Assembly: GCF_010820665.1 (NCBI RefSeq)
Contig: NZ_JAAIKC010000001.1
Coordinates: 1,635,516-1,699,515 of the forward strand
Reading direction: 5' to 3'
DNA: 64,000 nucleotides
Source of the DNA: Paenibacillus sp. SYP-B3998
GTDB lineage: Bacteria > Bacillota > Bacilli > Paenibacillales > NBRC-103111
This document shows, one piece after another, positions 42,120 through 50,241 of this stretch. Within the stretch, counting starts at the first letter, position 1, and every line of letters starts with the position of its first letter. The notes beneath the pieces were generated by a model. That model worked only from the letters and a program-made list of their open reading frames with translations, had not been told where the DNA came from and did no database searches. The translations under genes were made by a program, and so were the position numbers.

Positions 42120-42176
42120 GAATGTACAGAGAACTTAGTATCAATAATTATAAACAATCAATAGGGGTGGATAAAA

Positions 42177-42416
42177 ATGGAAAAGTGCAACATCGATCAT
42201 TTTCATTGTGATATTATTCGAAAACTTGAAAGTCAACAAGCATTTTTACCGAAACTAATAGTTGAAGAGATGCATAGTTTTTTAAAGAACACACAATCAC
42301 AACAAACATTAAACGAACTATTTCACCTTCTTAAAAAATATGATCTAGTATCTAAAGAAGAACAGGAAGAGAAAAATCAAAGATTAATACAGCTTATAAG
42401 CGATCAACTTATATAA
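42177..42416 (+). CDS. Hypothetical 79-aa helical protein under Fnr control
   Basis: ATG behind ATAGGGGTGG. MEKCNIDHFHCDIIRKLESQ then a helical, charged tail (TLNELFHLLKKYDLVSKEEQ). A Cys/His-containing head (C-x6-H-x-H... C) could bind metal. No family recognised. It lies in the position that nirK occupies in the homologous module at 48 kb, so it arrived with or replaced the copy-A nirK gene. Confidence 0.6.
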   Translation: MEKCNIDHFHCDIIRKLESQQAFLPKLIVEEMHSFLKNTQSQQTLNELFHLLKKYDLVSKEEQEEKNQRLIQLISDQLI

Positions 42417-42417
42417 A

Positions 42418-42460
42418 TGTGAAAAATGTCACTTACAAACCAATTATATTCAATTATAAT
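42418..42460 (+). promoter_or_regulatory. Fnr-type promoter of the methyltransferase-ABC operon
   Basis: Box TGTGA-AAAATG-TCACT at 42418-42433; -10 TATAAT at 42455-42460, 21-base gap. Confidence 0.85.
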
Positions 42461-42586
42461 TAAATATGTCTAATTATAACGAATAGGTGAGATTGTTGAC
42501 TTTTTGATGGTAAGTTCAAAATGTTACAATCGCTCAGAATTTGGAGCTTTTTAGACAATAATTGGCGTTGAAAGGATGTTGATTGG

Positions 42587-43444
42587 ATGGCTGGGATCAT
42601 CAATTGGGAGAGGATACTTGAATTAGCTAATGGCAAGACAACAGATGATAAAGACGTCAATCCAACTGTGTTTTGGGATCAGTTCGGATATATGTATGAC
42701 AAAATGTCCAGAATGGAGAAAAATTTTACGAGAAATCAAGTAAATTCAATGATTTTGGATCCACAAGATCGTGTATTGGATGTAGGTTGCGGGACAGGAA
42801 GATTATGTGTGCCAATTTCAAAAAAGGTATCTCATGTTACAGCAATTGATGCATCACCGAACATGTTAAATTATGCAAAAAAATATGCGAATGAAGAGAA
42901 TGTAGATAATATTAGCTTTCATCTGATGGATTGGAATAATGATAACGAAATTAATAAACTGGAAAAATACGATGTGGTTTTTGCGTCACGTACAGTTGCG
43001 TTAAAAGATGTAAAAAAACTCAATAAACTTGCGAAAAAATACGTATTTCTTCTAAGTTTTGCCAATGGCCCCTCACTAAGATCAATACAATTGGATTTAT
43101 TTCGTGGTGTAAAGGGGAATTTACAGCTTGACTTCAAAGATGATCGTCAACTTGGTTATAACATTCGATTTAATATGTTGTACGACTTAGGAATTGATGC
43201 GAGTGTCATAGTCGTTAAAGATGGGTTTGAAAAAGACTATCAGAATCCCAAGGAAGCTTATGATGACTTAAGAACTTTAGGAACAGTGGACGAAGATCAG
43301 GAAGAACTATTTAGGGAAAATGTAAATAAATATTTGCTGGAAAATCAGGATGGTTCTGTTAAGTTTTTAAGAGAGACCTCCTCTTATGTAATGTGGTGGA
43401 AACCTGAAGATGTAGATTTAGCAAATACATGCAGAGGAGTCTAG
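42587..43444 (+). CDS. SAM-dependent methyltransferase of a chelate-uptake cassette
   Basis: 285 residues; ribosome site GAAAGGATG region, ATG 42587. Class I fold: motif I VLDVGCGTGRLCVPISKK, motif II-like VTAIDASPNMLNYAKKYA, VVFASRTVALKDV. The first 45 residues (WDQFGYMYDKMSRMEKNFT) form a helical cap. It precedes a binding protein, permease and ATPase of the FecCD type with gaps of only 2-20 bases. A methyltransferase also sits in the cobalamin-controlled cassette at 55.8 kb, so methylation of the imported chelate or its carrier is a shared, unexplained feature. Confidence 0.82.
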   Translation: MAGIINWERILELANGKTTDDKDVNPTVFWDQFGYMYDKMSRMEKNFTRNQVNSMILDPQDRVLDVGCGTGRLCVPISKKVSHVTAIDASPNMLNYAKKYANEENVDNISFHLMDWNNDNEINKLEKYDVVFASRTVALKDVKKLNKLAKKYVFLLSFANGPSLRSIQLDLFRGVKGNLQLDFKDDRQLGYNIRFNMLYDLGIDASVIVVKDGFEKDYQNPKEAYDDLRTLGTVDEDQEELFRENVNKYLLENQDGSVKFLRETSSYVMWWKPEDVDLANTCRGV

Positions 43445-43446
43445 TT

Positions 43447-44532
43447 ATGAAAAAAAATACGATAAACATCATGTTATTGTTCCTTGCCATGATGATCATT
43501 TTGTCAGGGTGTGGAAATTCAGTCGCAACTAATCCTGCAGTCACTGACGCTAAAGTTGGAGCATCCAATCAAGATGAAAATCAAAAGAAAACAAAAAAAA
43601 TCGTTGACATGTCGGGGAAAGAAGCAGAATTACCGATAAAGGTGTCAAAAGTCGTTAATTCCTGGCCATCATCAGCAACAATGATGATCTTCTTGGGAGC
43701 TGGAGATAAATTAACCGGCATACATAAATATGTTAAGACATTGCCATTTAATGAGCTTATTTATCCGAACTTGCAAAAAATACCATCATCAGAAAATAAT
43801 CCGGAGGAATTGTTGAAGCTAGCACCGGAAGTAATTATAACAACTGCAGATGAAGATGTAATAAACTATGCCAAAGTTGGTCTAAAAGGTGCAAACCTAA
43901 TGTTTAATGATTATAAAACTATGAAACAATCTGTTTCTATTTTAGGTGATATTTTAGGCGATGACTATAAAAGTAAAACAGACAAATTGGTTGCATACAT
44001 TGATGGGAATCTAAAAAAGGTTCAAGCTGCGTTCAAAGACTTACCAGATAAAGATAAGCCGTTAGTCTATTATGCAGTTGGTGACATGTATTCAACAACA
44101 GGTGCAGGAACAATTATGGAAGAATGGGTTAATTACGGTGGAGGGAAATATGCAACCTCTGATTTGGGGAAAGGCATGCGCGTGAAAGTAACCCCGGAAG
44201 ATATCTTAAAGAAGAATCCTGACATCATCGTAATTAGTGGCGGAGAAGGTAGTGAAGACGTAGTAAAAAGCTTCAAAACAACGCCAGAATGGAGGGAAAT
44301 AAATGCAGTAAAAAATAATAAAATATTTGTGGTACCATCCGGATGTTTCGCTTGGGATCGCTTTGGAGCGGAAAGTGCATTGCAAATTTTATGGGCAGCA
44401 TCTACGTTCCACCCAGATCTGTTTAAGATTGATATGAAAGCCGAAACCAGAAATTTCTACAAAGAATATTCAAATTTCAACATTACCGATTCTCAGTTGG
44501 AACAACTTTTAAAAGGGAAAGTTGTTAAATAA
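43447..44532 (+). CDS. Iron-chelate/cobalamin-type ABC substrate-binding lipoprotein
   Basis: 361 residues from ATG 43447 (GAGGAG before it), two bases after the methyltransferase stop. Lipobox IILSGC at about residue 20 anchors it outside the membrane. FepB/BtuF-like two-lobe protein: NSWPSSATMMIFLGAGDKLT, PEELLKLAPEVIITTADEDV, VTPEDILKKNPDIIVISGG, NKIFVVPSGCFAWDRFG. The ligand (heme, corrinoid, siderophore) is not decided by sequence; Fnr control hints at an anaerobic cofactor or iron source. Confidence 0.85.
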   Translation: MKKNTINIMLLFLAMMIILSGCGNSVATNPAVTDAKVGASNQDENQKKTKKIVDMSGKEAELPIKVSKVVNSWPSSATMMIFLGAGDKLTGIHKYVKTLPFNELIYPNLQKIPSSENNPEELLKLAPEVIITTADEDVINYAKVGLKGANLMFNDYKTMKQSVSILGDILGDDYKSKTDKLVAYIDGNLKKVQAAFKDLPDKDKPLVYYAVGDMYSTTGAGTIMEEWVNYGGGKYATSDLGKGMRVKVTPEDILKKNPDIIVISGGEGSEDVVKSFKTTPEWREINAVKNNKIFVVPSGCFAWDRFGAESALQILWAASTFHPDLFKIDMKAETRNFYKEYSNFNITDSQLEQLLKGKVVK

Positions 44533-44551
44533 ACAACCAGGTGAGTTGATA

Positions 44552-45595
44552 ATGGAAGAGATCGAGAAAAAGGCTGGTTTATTCAGTAAGGGTAGAGATT
44601 ACATGTTTATTTTAATGTTATGCATACTGCTCCTCGCCCTTTCGATCGTAGCACTTTGCTTAGGGCGATATGGTATTCCGATTACAGATGTCATGGATGT
44701 TTTATCATCCAAGCTGTTTGGAACGCCATCAAATGTAAATCAAACAATTGAAAATATCATTTTAAATTTAAGATTACCAAGGATTATCGCTTCAATTCTT
44801 ATCGGAGGTTCATTGGCATTGGCAGGGGCAGCGTACCAAGGGATTTTTAGAAATTCCTTGGTTTCTCCAGATATTTTAGGTGTTTCTTCTGGTGCGGGGC
44901 TTGGGGCTTCCTTAGCAATTCTATGTAACTTTGGGATATTCGGTTTACAAATATCCTCCTTTATAGGCGGCATATTGGCAGTTATTATAACAAGCTCGGT
45001 TCCAAAATTATTGAAAAATAGTTCAACAATCATCCTCGTCTTAGGAGGAATCATCGTTAACGGAATGATGATTTCCTTATTAGGGCTGGCTAAATATATG
45101 ATGGATACAGAGAATAAGCTTGCCGAGATCACCTATTGGCTTTTGGGTAGTTTAGCCAAAATCTCTAAGGGCGATGTTATGGTTATTTCAATTCCCATGG
45201 TGATATCGATTATTTTGCTGCTAGCAATCAGATGGAGAGTCAATATCCTTGCTTTGGGAGAAAATGAGGCCAAAAACCTCGGCGTAAATACAGAACTCTA
45301 TCGCGGTCTCATCATTGTATTATCTACAATCTTAACTGCTTGTGCAGTATGTGTTAGCGGGACAATCGGTTGGGTAGGATTAATCGTTCCACATTTGGGC
45401 CGGATGTTGATCGGGCCGGATAATAAAAATCTATTTCCCCTTACTATTATAATGGGGGGAGGATTTTTGTTAGTTATTGATACACTTTCAAGAATCGTTT
45501 CACCAGCAGAACTACCAATAAGTATATTAATGGGTCTTCTGGGAGCACCATTTTATTTTTGGATTTTATACAAGCAAAGGATGAACGTTTCATGA
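44552..45595 (+). CDS. FecCD-family ABC permease
   Basis: 347 residues from ATG 44552 (CAGGTGAG). About ten membrane helices with LRLPRIIASILIGGSLALAG, AAYQGIFRNSLVSPDILGVS, SGAGLGASLAI, and SGTIGWVGLIVPHLGRMLIG, the ATPase-contact loop. Its stop overlaps the ATPase start (ATGA), so the two are coupled. Confidence 0.92.
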   Translation: MEEIEKKAGLFSKGRDYMFILMLCILLLALSIVALCLGRYGIPITDVMDVLSSKLFGTPSNVNQTIENIILNLRLPRIIASILIGGSLALAGAAYQGIFRNSLVSPDILGVSSGAGLGASLAILCNFGIFGLQISSFIGGILAVIITSSVPKLLKNSSTIILVLGGIIVNGMMISLLGLAKYMMDTENKLAEITYWLLGSLAKISKGDVMVISIPMVISIILLLAIRWRVNILALGENEAKNLGVNTELYRGLIIVLSTILTACAVCVSGTIGWVGLIVPHLGRMLIGPDNKNLFPLTIIMGGGFLLVIDTLSRIVSPAELPISILMGLLGAPFYFWILYKQRMNVS

Positions 45596-46368
45596 AGCTT
45601 GAAGTGATAAATATGAGTTTTTCATTTAATAAAAATAAAAAAATATTTTCAAATGTATTTTTCAGTCTAAACGAGGGGGAAATTCTTTCGATTCTAGGAC
45701 CCAATGGGTCGGGAAAGTCTACGTTGTTAAACTGTATAGCGAGATTGCTTAAAGCAGATCAGGGGGATATTTTCCTCGATGGGAAATCAATTTTTGACTA
45801 TACGATGAATGAATTTGCAAGAATCATTGGATACGTTCCTCAAAGCCATGTGCCTGCTTATGCATTTACTGTAAAGGAATTTGTTGTAATGGGGCGTTCA
45901 CCCTATATCTCAACTTTTTCAATGCCATCTAGCAATGATTACAATATTGCACTTGAGGCAATAGAGATGCTAGGGATAACTCATTTACTAACAAAGTCAT
46001 ATACGGAGCTCAGTGGTGGAGAGAGGCAATTGGTGACGATTGCCAGAGCAATTGCGCAGCAATCCAAAATAATATTAATGGATGAACCGACCTCACAGTT
46101 AGATTATGGAAATCAGATAAGAACCATCGAAATAATAAAAAAACTATCCCAAAAAGGTTATGGCATCATCATGACAACACATACACCAGATCATGCAATA
46201 TTGTTGAATGAGAAAATCGGAATAATGGACAACTCAGGAAATTTTGAATTTGGCAATGTTGCCGATGTTTTAAATGAAGAGAAGCTGAAAAAAATATACA
46301 ACATTCCTTTAAAACTGTTGTACTTAAAAGAAATCAATAGAATGGCCTGTGTGGCAGGAGGGATATAA
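45592..46368 (+). CDS. FecE/BtuD-type ABC ATPase
   Basis: 258 residues. Walker A GPNGSGKST, Q-loop VPQSH, signature LSGGERQLVTIARAIA, Walker B ILMDEPTSQLD, H-loop TTHTPDHA. Energises the FecCD-type permease. Last intact gene of the operon; a nirK-like tail and hairpin follow at 46.5 kb. Confidence 0.93.
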   Translation: MKLEVINMSFSFNKNKKIFSNVFFSLNEGEILSILGPNGSGKSTLLNCIARLLKADQGDIFLDGKSIFDYTMNEFARIIGYVPQSHVPAYAFTVKEFVVMGRSPYISTFSMPSSNDYNIALEAIEMLGITHLLTKSYTELSGGERQLVTIARAIAQQSKIILMDEPTSQLDYGNQIRTIEIIKKLSQKGYGIIMTTHTPDHAILLNEKIGIMDNSGNFEFGNVADVLNEEKLKKIYNIPLKLLYLKEINRMACVAGGI

Positions 46369-46486
46369 AAGTATCTTCCGTGAGTCATTGTAATACACTT
46401 GATTTTCTGACACATGAAGTACTAACCGCAGAAAAGATGAAAAAGCTTCTAGGCATACGGAAATTGGTAAGGAATAAGAGGCTCGG

Positions 46487-46525
46487 AAAGAGTTAGATAC
46501 AGGAGAAACAGCTATGAACCATTAG
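46487..46525 (+). pseudogene. Remnant of a nirK 3' end
   Basis: Twelve codons KELDTGETAMNH-stop, followed by a GCTATGAACC-ATTA-GGTTCATAGC hairpin. The last codons of nirK at 49 kb are GLDTGEPAMSH with the same hairpin, and the DNA TTAGATACAGGAGAA is shared. With the promoter copy at 41.9 kb it marks both ends of a former second nirK locus. Confidence 0.7.
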
Positions 46526-46540
46526 GTTCATAGCTGTTTC
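46505..46540 (+). terminator. Hairpin ending the ABC operon
   Basis: GAAACAGCTATGAACC / GGTTCATAGCTGTTTC, 16-bp perfect stem around ATTA, then TATGAT. Confidence 0.75.
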
Positions 46541-46598
46541 TATGATAATGTCTCCAGCTTAGTGGAATCCCCCATATCCGTGAGGTAAGCCGAATTTT

Positions 46599-47726
46599 TT
46601 ATAAGCCATAGTTATTTTCCGCCAGTACTAATTTTTTGGGCACATACGAACAGGCAGGATCGCTTTCTAAATAATCGCCTGTTACTGCATAAGCCCGGGC
46701 TCTGGAACCACCGCAAATTTCTTTGAATTCGCATGCTCCGCATTTGCCCTTAAGCAGTGATTTATCACGCAATTGACGCATGATCGGCGAATTACGATAG
46801 ATATCGAGAAGCGGTGTCTGTCTAACATTGCCGCAGGAGACAGGGAGAAAACCACTAGGGTATACATCTCCTGTGTGACTGATGAATACGAAGCCGTCTC
46901 CGTCGTTTACACCTTTGGGAGCCCGTCCCAATCGGTCGAAATGCTTAAGGGAAACGGGATTCCCTAAGTTCTTAGCCTGTAGATTTTCTAGGCTCTTTTC
47001 TTGTGCGATCACCCTTCGATAATGAGGTGCCTCTGTCGTTTTGATGCCGAATGGCACCTGGGGTCCCAGCCGATACAGCCACTTCATCACTTCCTCATGC
47101 TGTTCGGGGGAGATCATATCTTTTTGCATGCCTCGGCCTGTGGGGACAAGAAAGAACAAGCTCCAGAGAACGGCTCCCATTTCTTTAACCTTTTCTGCGG
47201 TAGCCGCTAAATCGTTCAAATTGTATCTGGAGACGGTTGTGTTGATCTGAATCGGTATTTTTTGTTCTTGCAGGTAAGAGATTCCTCGCATCGTCATATC
47301 GTAGGATCCTTTTGTTCCCCGAAAATGATCGTGTATTTCAGCGGTAGAGCCGTCCAGGCTGAATGCCCAACGTGAAAGACCTACTTCTTTAGCTTTAATA
47401 ATAGCTTCTCTCGTAACCTTCGGGGTCGCACTTGGCGTCATGGAGACTGGCAGTTGCTTTTCGTCTATGGCATAATCAGCCAGCTCAAATAAATCATTCC
47501 GCATTAAAGGGTCTCCACCAGTGAAAACGAATAATGGATGCTGCATGTCGGCGATTTGATCAATCAATCTTTTCCCTTCCTCGAAAGTCAGTTGCCTTGG
47601 ATCCGATTTGTACTGTGCCTCTGCACGACAATGTAAACATTTCAAAGCGCAGGCACGGGTCACTTCCCATATAACGATAAACGGGTATTCATGGTAGTCG
47701 CGGACTTGAGGTATAGCGGCCTCCAT
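46599..47726 (-). CDS. NirJ/AhbD-like radical-SAM/SPASM protein (TIGR04053 type)
   Basis: 375 residues, ATG 47726 behind GGGGGCG. CALKCLHC (C-x3-C-x2-C), VFTGGDPLMRNDLFE, SMTPSATPKVTREAII, FSLDGSTAEIHDHFRG, then SPASM cysteines CGACEFKEICGGSRARAYAV and DPAC. This subgroup is related to heme d1 (NirJ) and siroheme-derived heme (AhbC/D) enzymes; several members are of unknown function. It is divergent from nirK and shares its regulatory module, so a job in nitrite reduction or heme-type cofactor making is likely, though NirK itself needs only copper. Confidence 0.82.
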   Translation of the reverse strand: MEAAIPQVRDYHEYPFIVIWEVTRACALKCLHCRAEAQYKSDPRQLTFEEGKRLIDQIADMQHPLFVFTGGDPLMRNDLFELADYAIDEKQLPVSMTPSATPKVTREAIIKAKEVGLSRWAFSLDGSTAEIHDHFRGTKGSYDMTMRGISYLQEQKIPIQINTTVSRYNLNDLAATAEKVKEMGAVLWSLFFLVPTGRGMQKDMISPEQHEEVMKWLYRLGPQVPFGIKTTEAPHYRRVIAQEKSLENLQAKNLGNPVSLKHFDRLGRAPKGVNDGDGFVFISHTGDVYPSGFLPVSCGNVRQTPLLDIYRNSPIMRQLRDKSLLKGKCGACEFKEICGGSRARAYAVTGDYLESDPACSYVPKKLVLAENNYGL

Positions 47727-47769
47727 GTGAACGCCCCCTTTCCAAATTCATGAGTGGTCGATGCCTATC

Positions 47770-47812
47770 ATGATAATGAAAATCGAAGTATTCTAATATG
47801 AGGAAGATCACA
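47770..47812 (-). promoter_or_regulatory. Fnr-like promoter of the NirJ-like gene
   Basis: Box TATGA-GGAAGA-TCACA at 47797-47812 (left half degraded relative to copy A); -10 TATCAT at 47770-47775 (minus), 21-base gap. Confidence 0.7.
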
Positions 47813-47873
47813 TATTCAAATAAAAATGAAAGTGACGAACAAAGAAGTGTCCATTTTTTAACAGTAGATAAGA

Positions 47874-47916
47874 TGTGCGCTCTATCACATTAGGTGTGAA
47901 TGAAATTGAGTAAACT
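47874..47916 (+). promoter_or_regulatory. nirK promoter with Fnr-type box
   Basis: Box TGTGC-GCTCTA-TCACA at 47874-47889; -10 TAAACT at 47911-47916, 21-base gap. Leaves a 5' leader of about 140 bases. Confidence 0.75.
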
Positions 47917-48015
47917 AAATGTACAGAAACTCCCCTGTTAAAACGATGTGATGGGAAATTCGGTAAGTTCGCTGCAGATAAATAGATTACAAGGGGGATT
48001 TTTTGTAGTTATGTT

Positions 48016-48031
48016 TGTGATCGATTTCACA
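48016..48031 (+). promoter_or_regulatory. Second Fnr-type site inside the nirK leader
   Basis: TGTGA-TCGATT-TCACA, both half sites consensus, about 100 bases past the predicted start and 30 bases before the ATG. In this place it would block rather than activate, or serve a second promoter. Confidence 0.65.
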
Positions 48032-48060
48032 AGGTTTGAGAAAATAAGGAGGAATTGAAC

Positions 48061-49062
48061 ATGATGAATGAAAGAAATTCTTCGCTCTTCCTGACTTTAT
48101 CTATCGTTACATTTCTTGTATTCGCTGGTTGCAGTCATGTACAAGAACAACAAAAGGATCTGACAAAGGGGGTTGATACTAACGTAACAGTTTCAAAAGT
48201 TAATCAGCCCCCAGTTGAACTTGTTATTACTCGAAAGGGTACGGATGTATTTATCGAAATGACGGCTCAAATTACGGACATTGAGATTTCTAAAGGCGTA
48301 ATGTATAACGCATGGACTTTCAACGGGATTGCACCTGGACCTGTACTTCGTGTAAGGGAGGGGGATATGCTGCATATGACACTAAAGAATCTTGATCCTT
48401 CTGTCCCGCATTCACTGGATGTCCATGCTGTTCATGCGGCACCAAGTAAGAGTTTTATTGATGTGTTGCCGGATGAAACGGGAACATTCGTGTATCCTGC
48501 TACTTCACCCGGCGTATTCATGTATCACTGTGGTACCAAACCAGTGCTACTTCACCTTGCGAATGGCATGTTCGGAGTCATTATCGTGGAACCCAAGAAT
48601 GGATATCCTACAGATAAAGAAGTCAATAGAGAATATGTCATAACCCAGAATGAATGGTACAAAGAGAATGATTACCAAGCGTTCCAAAACGATCAGCCTC
48701 AATACGTTGTCTTTAATGGGAATGACTTTGGACTAAAAGAACACCCACTTCTTGCAAAAGTGGGAGATAAAGTAAGACTATACGTGAATAATTTGGGTCC
48801 GAATCATGTTTCTTCTTTTCATGTCGTTGGAACGCTACTTGATACAGTCTATGTGGACGGAAATCCCCGAAATGTACATTATGGCTTGCAAACCGTTATG
48901 CTACCTGCCAGTGGTGGGGCAGTTGTTGAGTTTTGGGTGACTGAGGAGGGAGATTATCCAATTGTGACTCATCAATTCAATGATGCATCCAAAGGAGCAG
49001 TAGCCATTCTAAGGGTAACGAAAGATGGGTTAGATACAGGAGAACCAGCTATGAGTCATTAG
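48061..49062 (+). CDS. nirK: Copper nitrite reductase NirK (lipoprotein form)
   Basis: 333 residues from ATG 48061 (AAGGAGGAA upstream). Lipobox FAGC at residue 24 anchors it on the outer face of the membrane, as expected without a periplasm. Copper ligands are in place: H117-SLD-H122 with catalytic Asp120, YH156-C157 with H165 and M170 (type 1 Cu), FHVVG in the second cupredoxin domain and VTHQF (type 2 Cu His). It reduces nitrite to NO. Divergent NirJ-like gene and Fnr promoter upstream; no NO reductase in the window, so NO must be handled elsewhere or by the ScdA/hemerythrin/NnrS-like set. Confidence 0.92.
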   Translation: MMNERNSSLFLTLSIVTFLVFAGCSHVQEQQKDLTKGVDTNVTVSKVNQPPVELVITRKGTDVFIEMTAQITDIEISKGVMYNAWTFNGIAPGPVLRVREGDMLHMTLKNLDPSVPHSLDVHAVHAAPSKSFIDVLPDETGTFVYPATSPGVFMYHCGTKPVLLHLANGMFGVIIVEPKNGYPTDKEVNREYVITQNEWYKENDYQAFQNDQPQYVVFNGNDFGLKEHPLLAKVGDKVRLYVNNLGPNHVSSFHVVGTLLDTVYVDGNPRNVHYGLQTVMLPASGGAVVEFWVTEEGDYPIVTHQFNDASKGAVAILRVTKDGLDTGEPAMSH

Positions 49063-49074
49063 ATTCATAGCTGG
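49045..49074 (+). terminator. Hairpin at the nirK end
   Basis: CCAGCTATGA / TCATAGCTGG arms overlapping the stop codon; no T run. Homologous to the hairpin at 46505. Confidence 0.55.
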
Positions 49075-49078
49075 CTAT

Positions 49079-49493
49079 AGGAAAATGTCGTGAAAATGAC
49101 TTTCTTTCCAATAAGGTTAGGAATCATGTTCTGAATATAGGTGTAATGTCCAATGATACAATTCCTAGTTTTTTGGGAATTTAATCAAATCGGGATCGAA
49201 CGTTGATAATTCTTGGGTTTGATAGCTGATGGATTCACATGTTAGGCAAGCTACTGGGTATTGCACCGTAGGTGGAACCGATGGTTGTGTGCAGCGACAC
49301 AATTATAGTCTTTATTAAATCACTTATGCAGAGCCGTTTTTTTACAATATAGGGAGCAGATTTGTATCGTAACTTTTATGACACCGGACACCCGATTAAT
49401 CTCCAGAGCACGGGCGATGCCTTTGTTAGCGGTTTCTGATTGCTAAAGCAACCTGATGCTCGAAAAACCTTCATTAGTGGAATCTAATCCCGC
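49079..49493. other. Gene-poor stretch after nirK
   Basis: No supported frame. ATTGTGTCGCTGC-type inverted bits near 49290 are short. Likely an insertion boundary, since a recombinase remnant and a foreign-looking ABC operon follow. Confidence 0.4.
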
Positions 49494-49665
49494 CTACTGA
49501 TCATTGAAGAGTTCGACGAGCTTCTATGCGCGGTGGCGGTTGATAAAGTCATAGTCATGTCGGACAGCAAGATGGTATTCAGGTCCAAGGTCTGCTCAGA
49601 AGTTGAGGGTTACATTGCGCAAATTACTACATTCATACCGATGCCTACACCGATGTATAAGCCGG
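49494..49665 (+). pseudogene. Large serine recombinase, C-terminal fragment
   Basis: EEFDELLCAVAVDKVIVMSD then SKMVFRSKVCSEVEGYI matches the end of site-specific serine recombinases (F-D-x-x-L-x-x-x-V-D-K-V-x-V, then x-M-V-F-x-F/K). Only this tail is left, with no catalytic Ser domain. It lies just before the PadR/ABC operon and may record how that block entered. Confidence 0.65.
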
Positions 49666-49847
49666 AGTGGGCATCGGTATATTTATGTTCTTAATGCTGG
49701 CTGATTTCATGTATGCAGAAACTTTTCCACGACTTACTCCTTCAGCTCAAATTAGATAAAGCACGAAAATAGAGAATGAATCCGTTAGATATCGTTATGA
49801 ATATATACTATGCTTTTCGAACAAAGTATTTTATTTGAAATACTACC

Positions 49848-49876
49848 TTGACAGTCATAGTAGTGTGTCGTATTAT
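49848..49876 (+). promoter_or_regulatory. SigA-type promoter of the PadR operon
   Basis: TTGACA (49848-49853), 17-base spacer, TATTAT (49871-49876). ACTAC...GTAGT inverted half sites around the -35 could be the PadR operator. Confidence 0.8.
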
Positions 49877-49896
49877 AAAAACACGGAGGTGATGAA

Positions 49897-50226
49897 ATGA
49901 GCGAGAACAAAATTACATCCGACTTGCTTCGCGGACATACCGATACGATGATTTTACGGCTCTTATCCGAAGCTGACCGCTACGGGTACGAGATTGTCAA
50001 ACTGATTGCCGAGCGCTCGGGCGGCGAGTATGAATTAAAGGAAGCCACGATGTACTCCAGTGTCCGGCGGCTTGAAACTGACGGCGATATCGAGTGGTAT
50101 TGGGGCGATGAATCTCAGGGTGGACGACGCAAGTATTTTAGGATTACCGAAAAAGGCAAGAATGCTTACGCACGCAACAAAAACAATTGGGAGTACTCGA
50201 AGCGCGTACTAGAAAACTTATTATAA
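49897..50226 (+). CDS. PadR-family transcription regulator
   Basis: 109 residues, ribosome site GGAGGTGATG. DLLRGHTDTMILRLLSEADR-YGYEIVKLI winged helix, ATMYSSVRRLETDG recognition region and GRRKYFRITEKG wing are typical of PadR. Usually a repressor that lets go of DNA when it binds a drug or phenolic compound, here of its own transporter operon. Confidence 0.92.
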   Translation: MSENKITSDLLRGHTDTMILRLLSEADRYGYEIVKLIAERSGGEYELKEATMYSSVRRLETDGDIEWYWGDESQGGRRKYFRITEKGKNAYARNKNNWEYSKRVLENLL

Positions 50227-50241
50227 AGGAGACTGGATAAG

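Larger units (their letters stand above)
41924..42130. repeat. Divergent Fnr-promoter module, copy A
   Basis: About 200 bp closely matching 47730-47925: GCCCCC-TTTCCAAATTCATGA, GGTCGATGCCTATCATGATA, AGATCACATATTC, GTGTCCATTTT, AACAG-A-ATAAGATGTGCG and CTATCACATT all occur in both, in the same order and spacing. The module carries one minus and one plus promoter. Confidence 0.85.
47730..47925. repeat. Divergent Fnr-promoter module, copy B
   Basis: Close relative of 41924-42130 (see that entry). Here it lies between the NirJ-like gene (minus) and nirK (plus). Confidence 0.85.

Noticed and set aside
41909..42157. 82-codon minus frame over the promoter module
   Set aside because: The DNA is explained by two Fnr promoters that recur at 47.8 kb without this frame.
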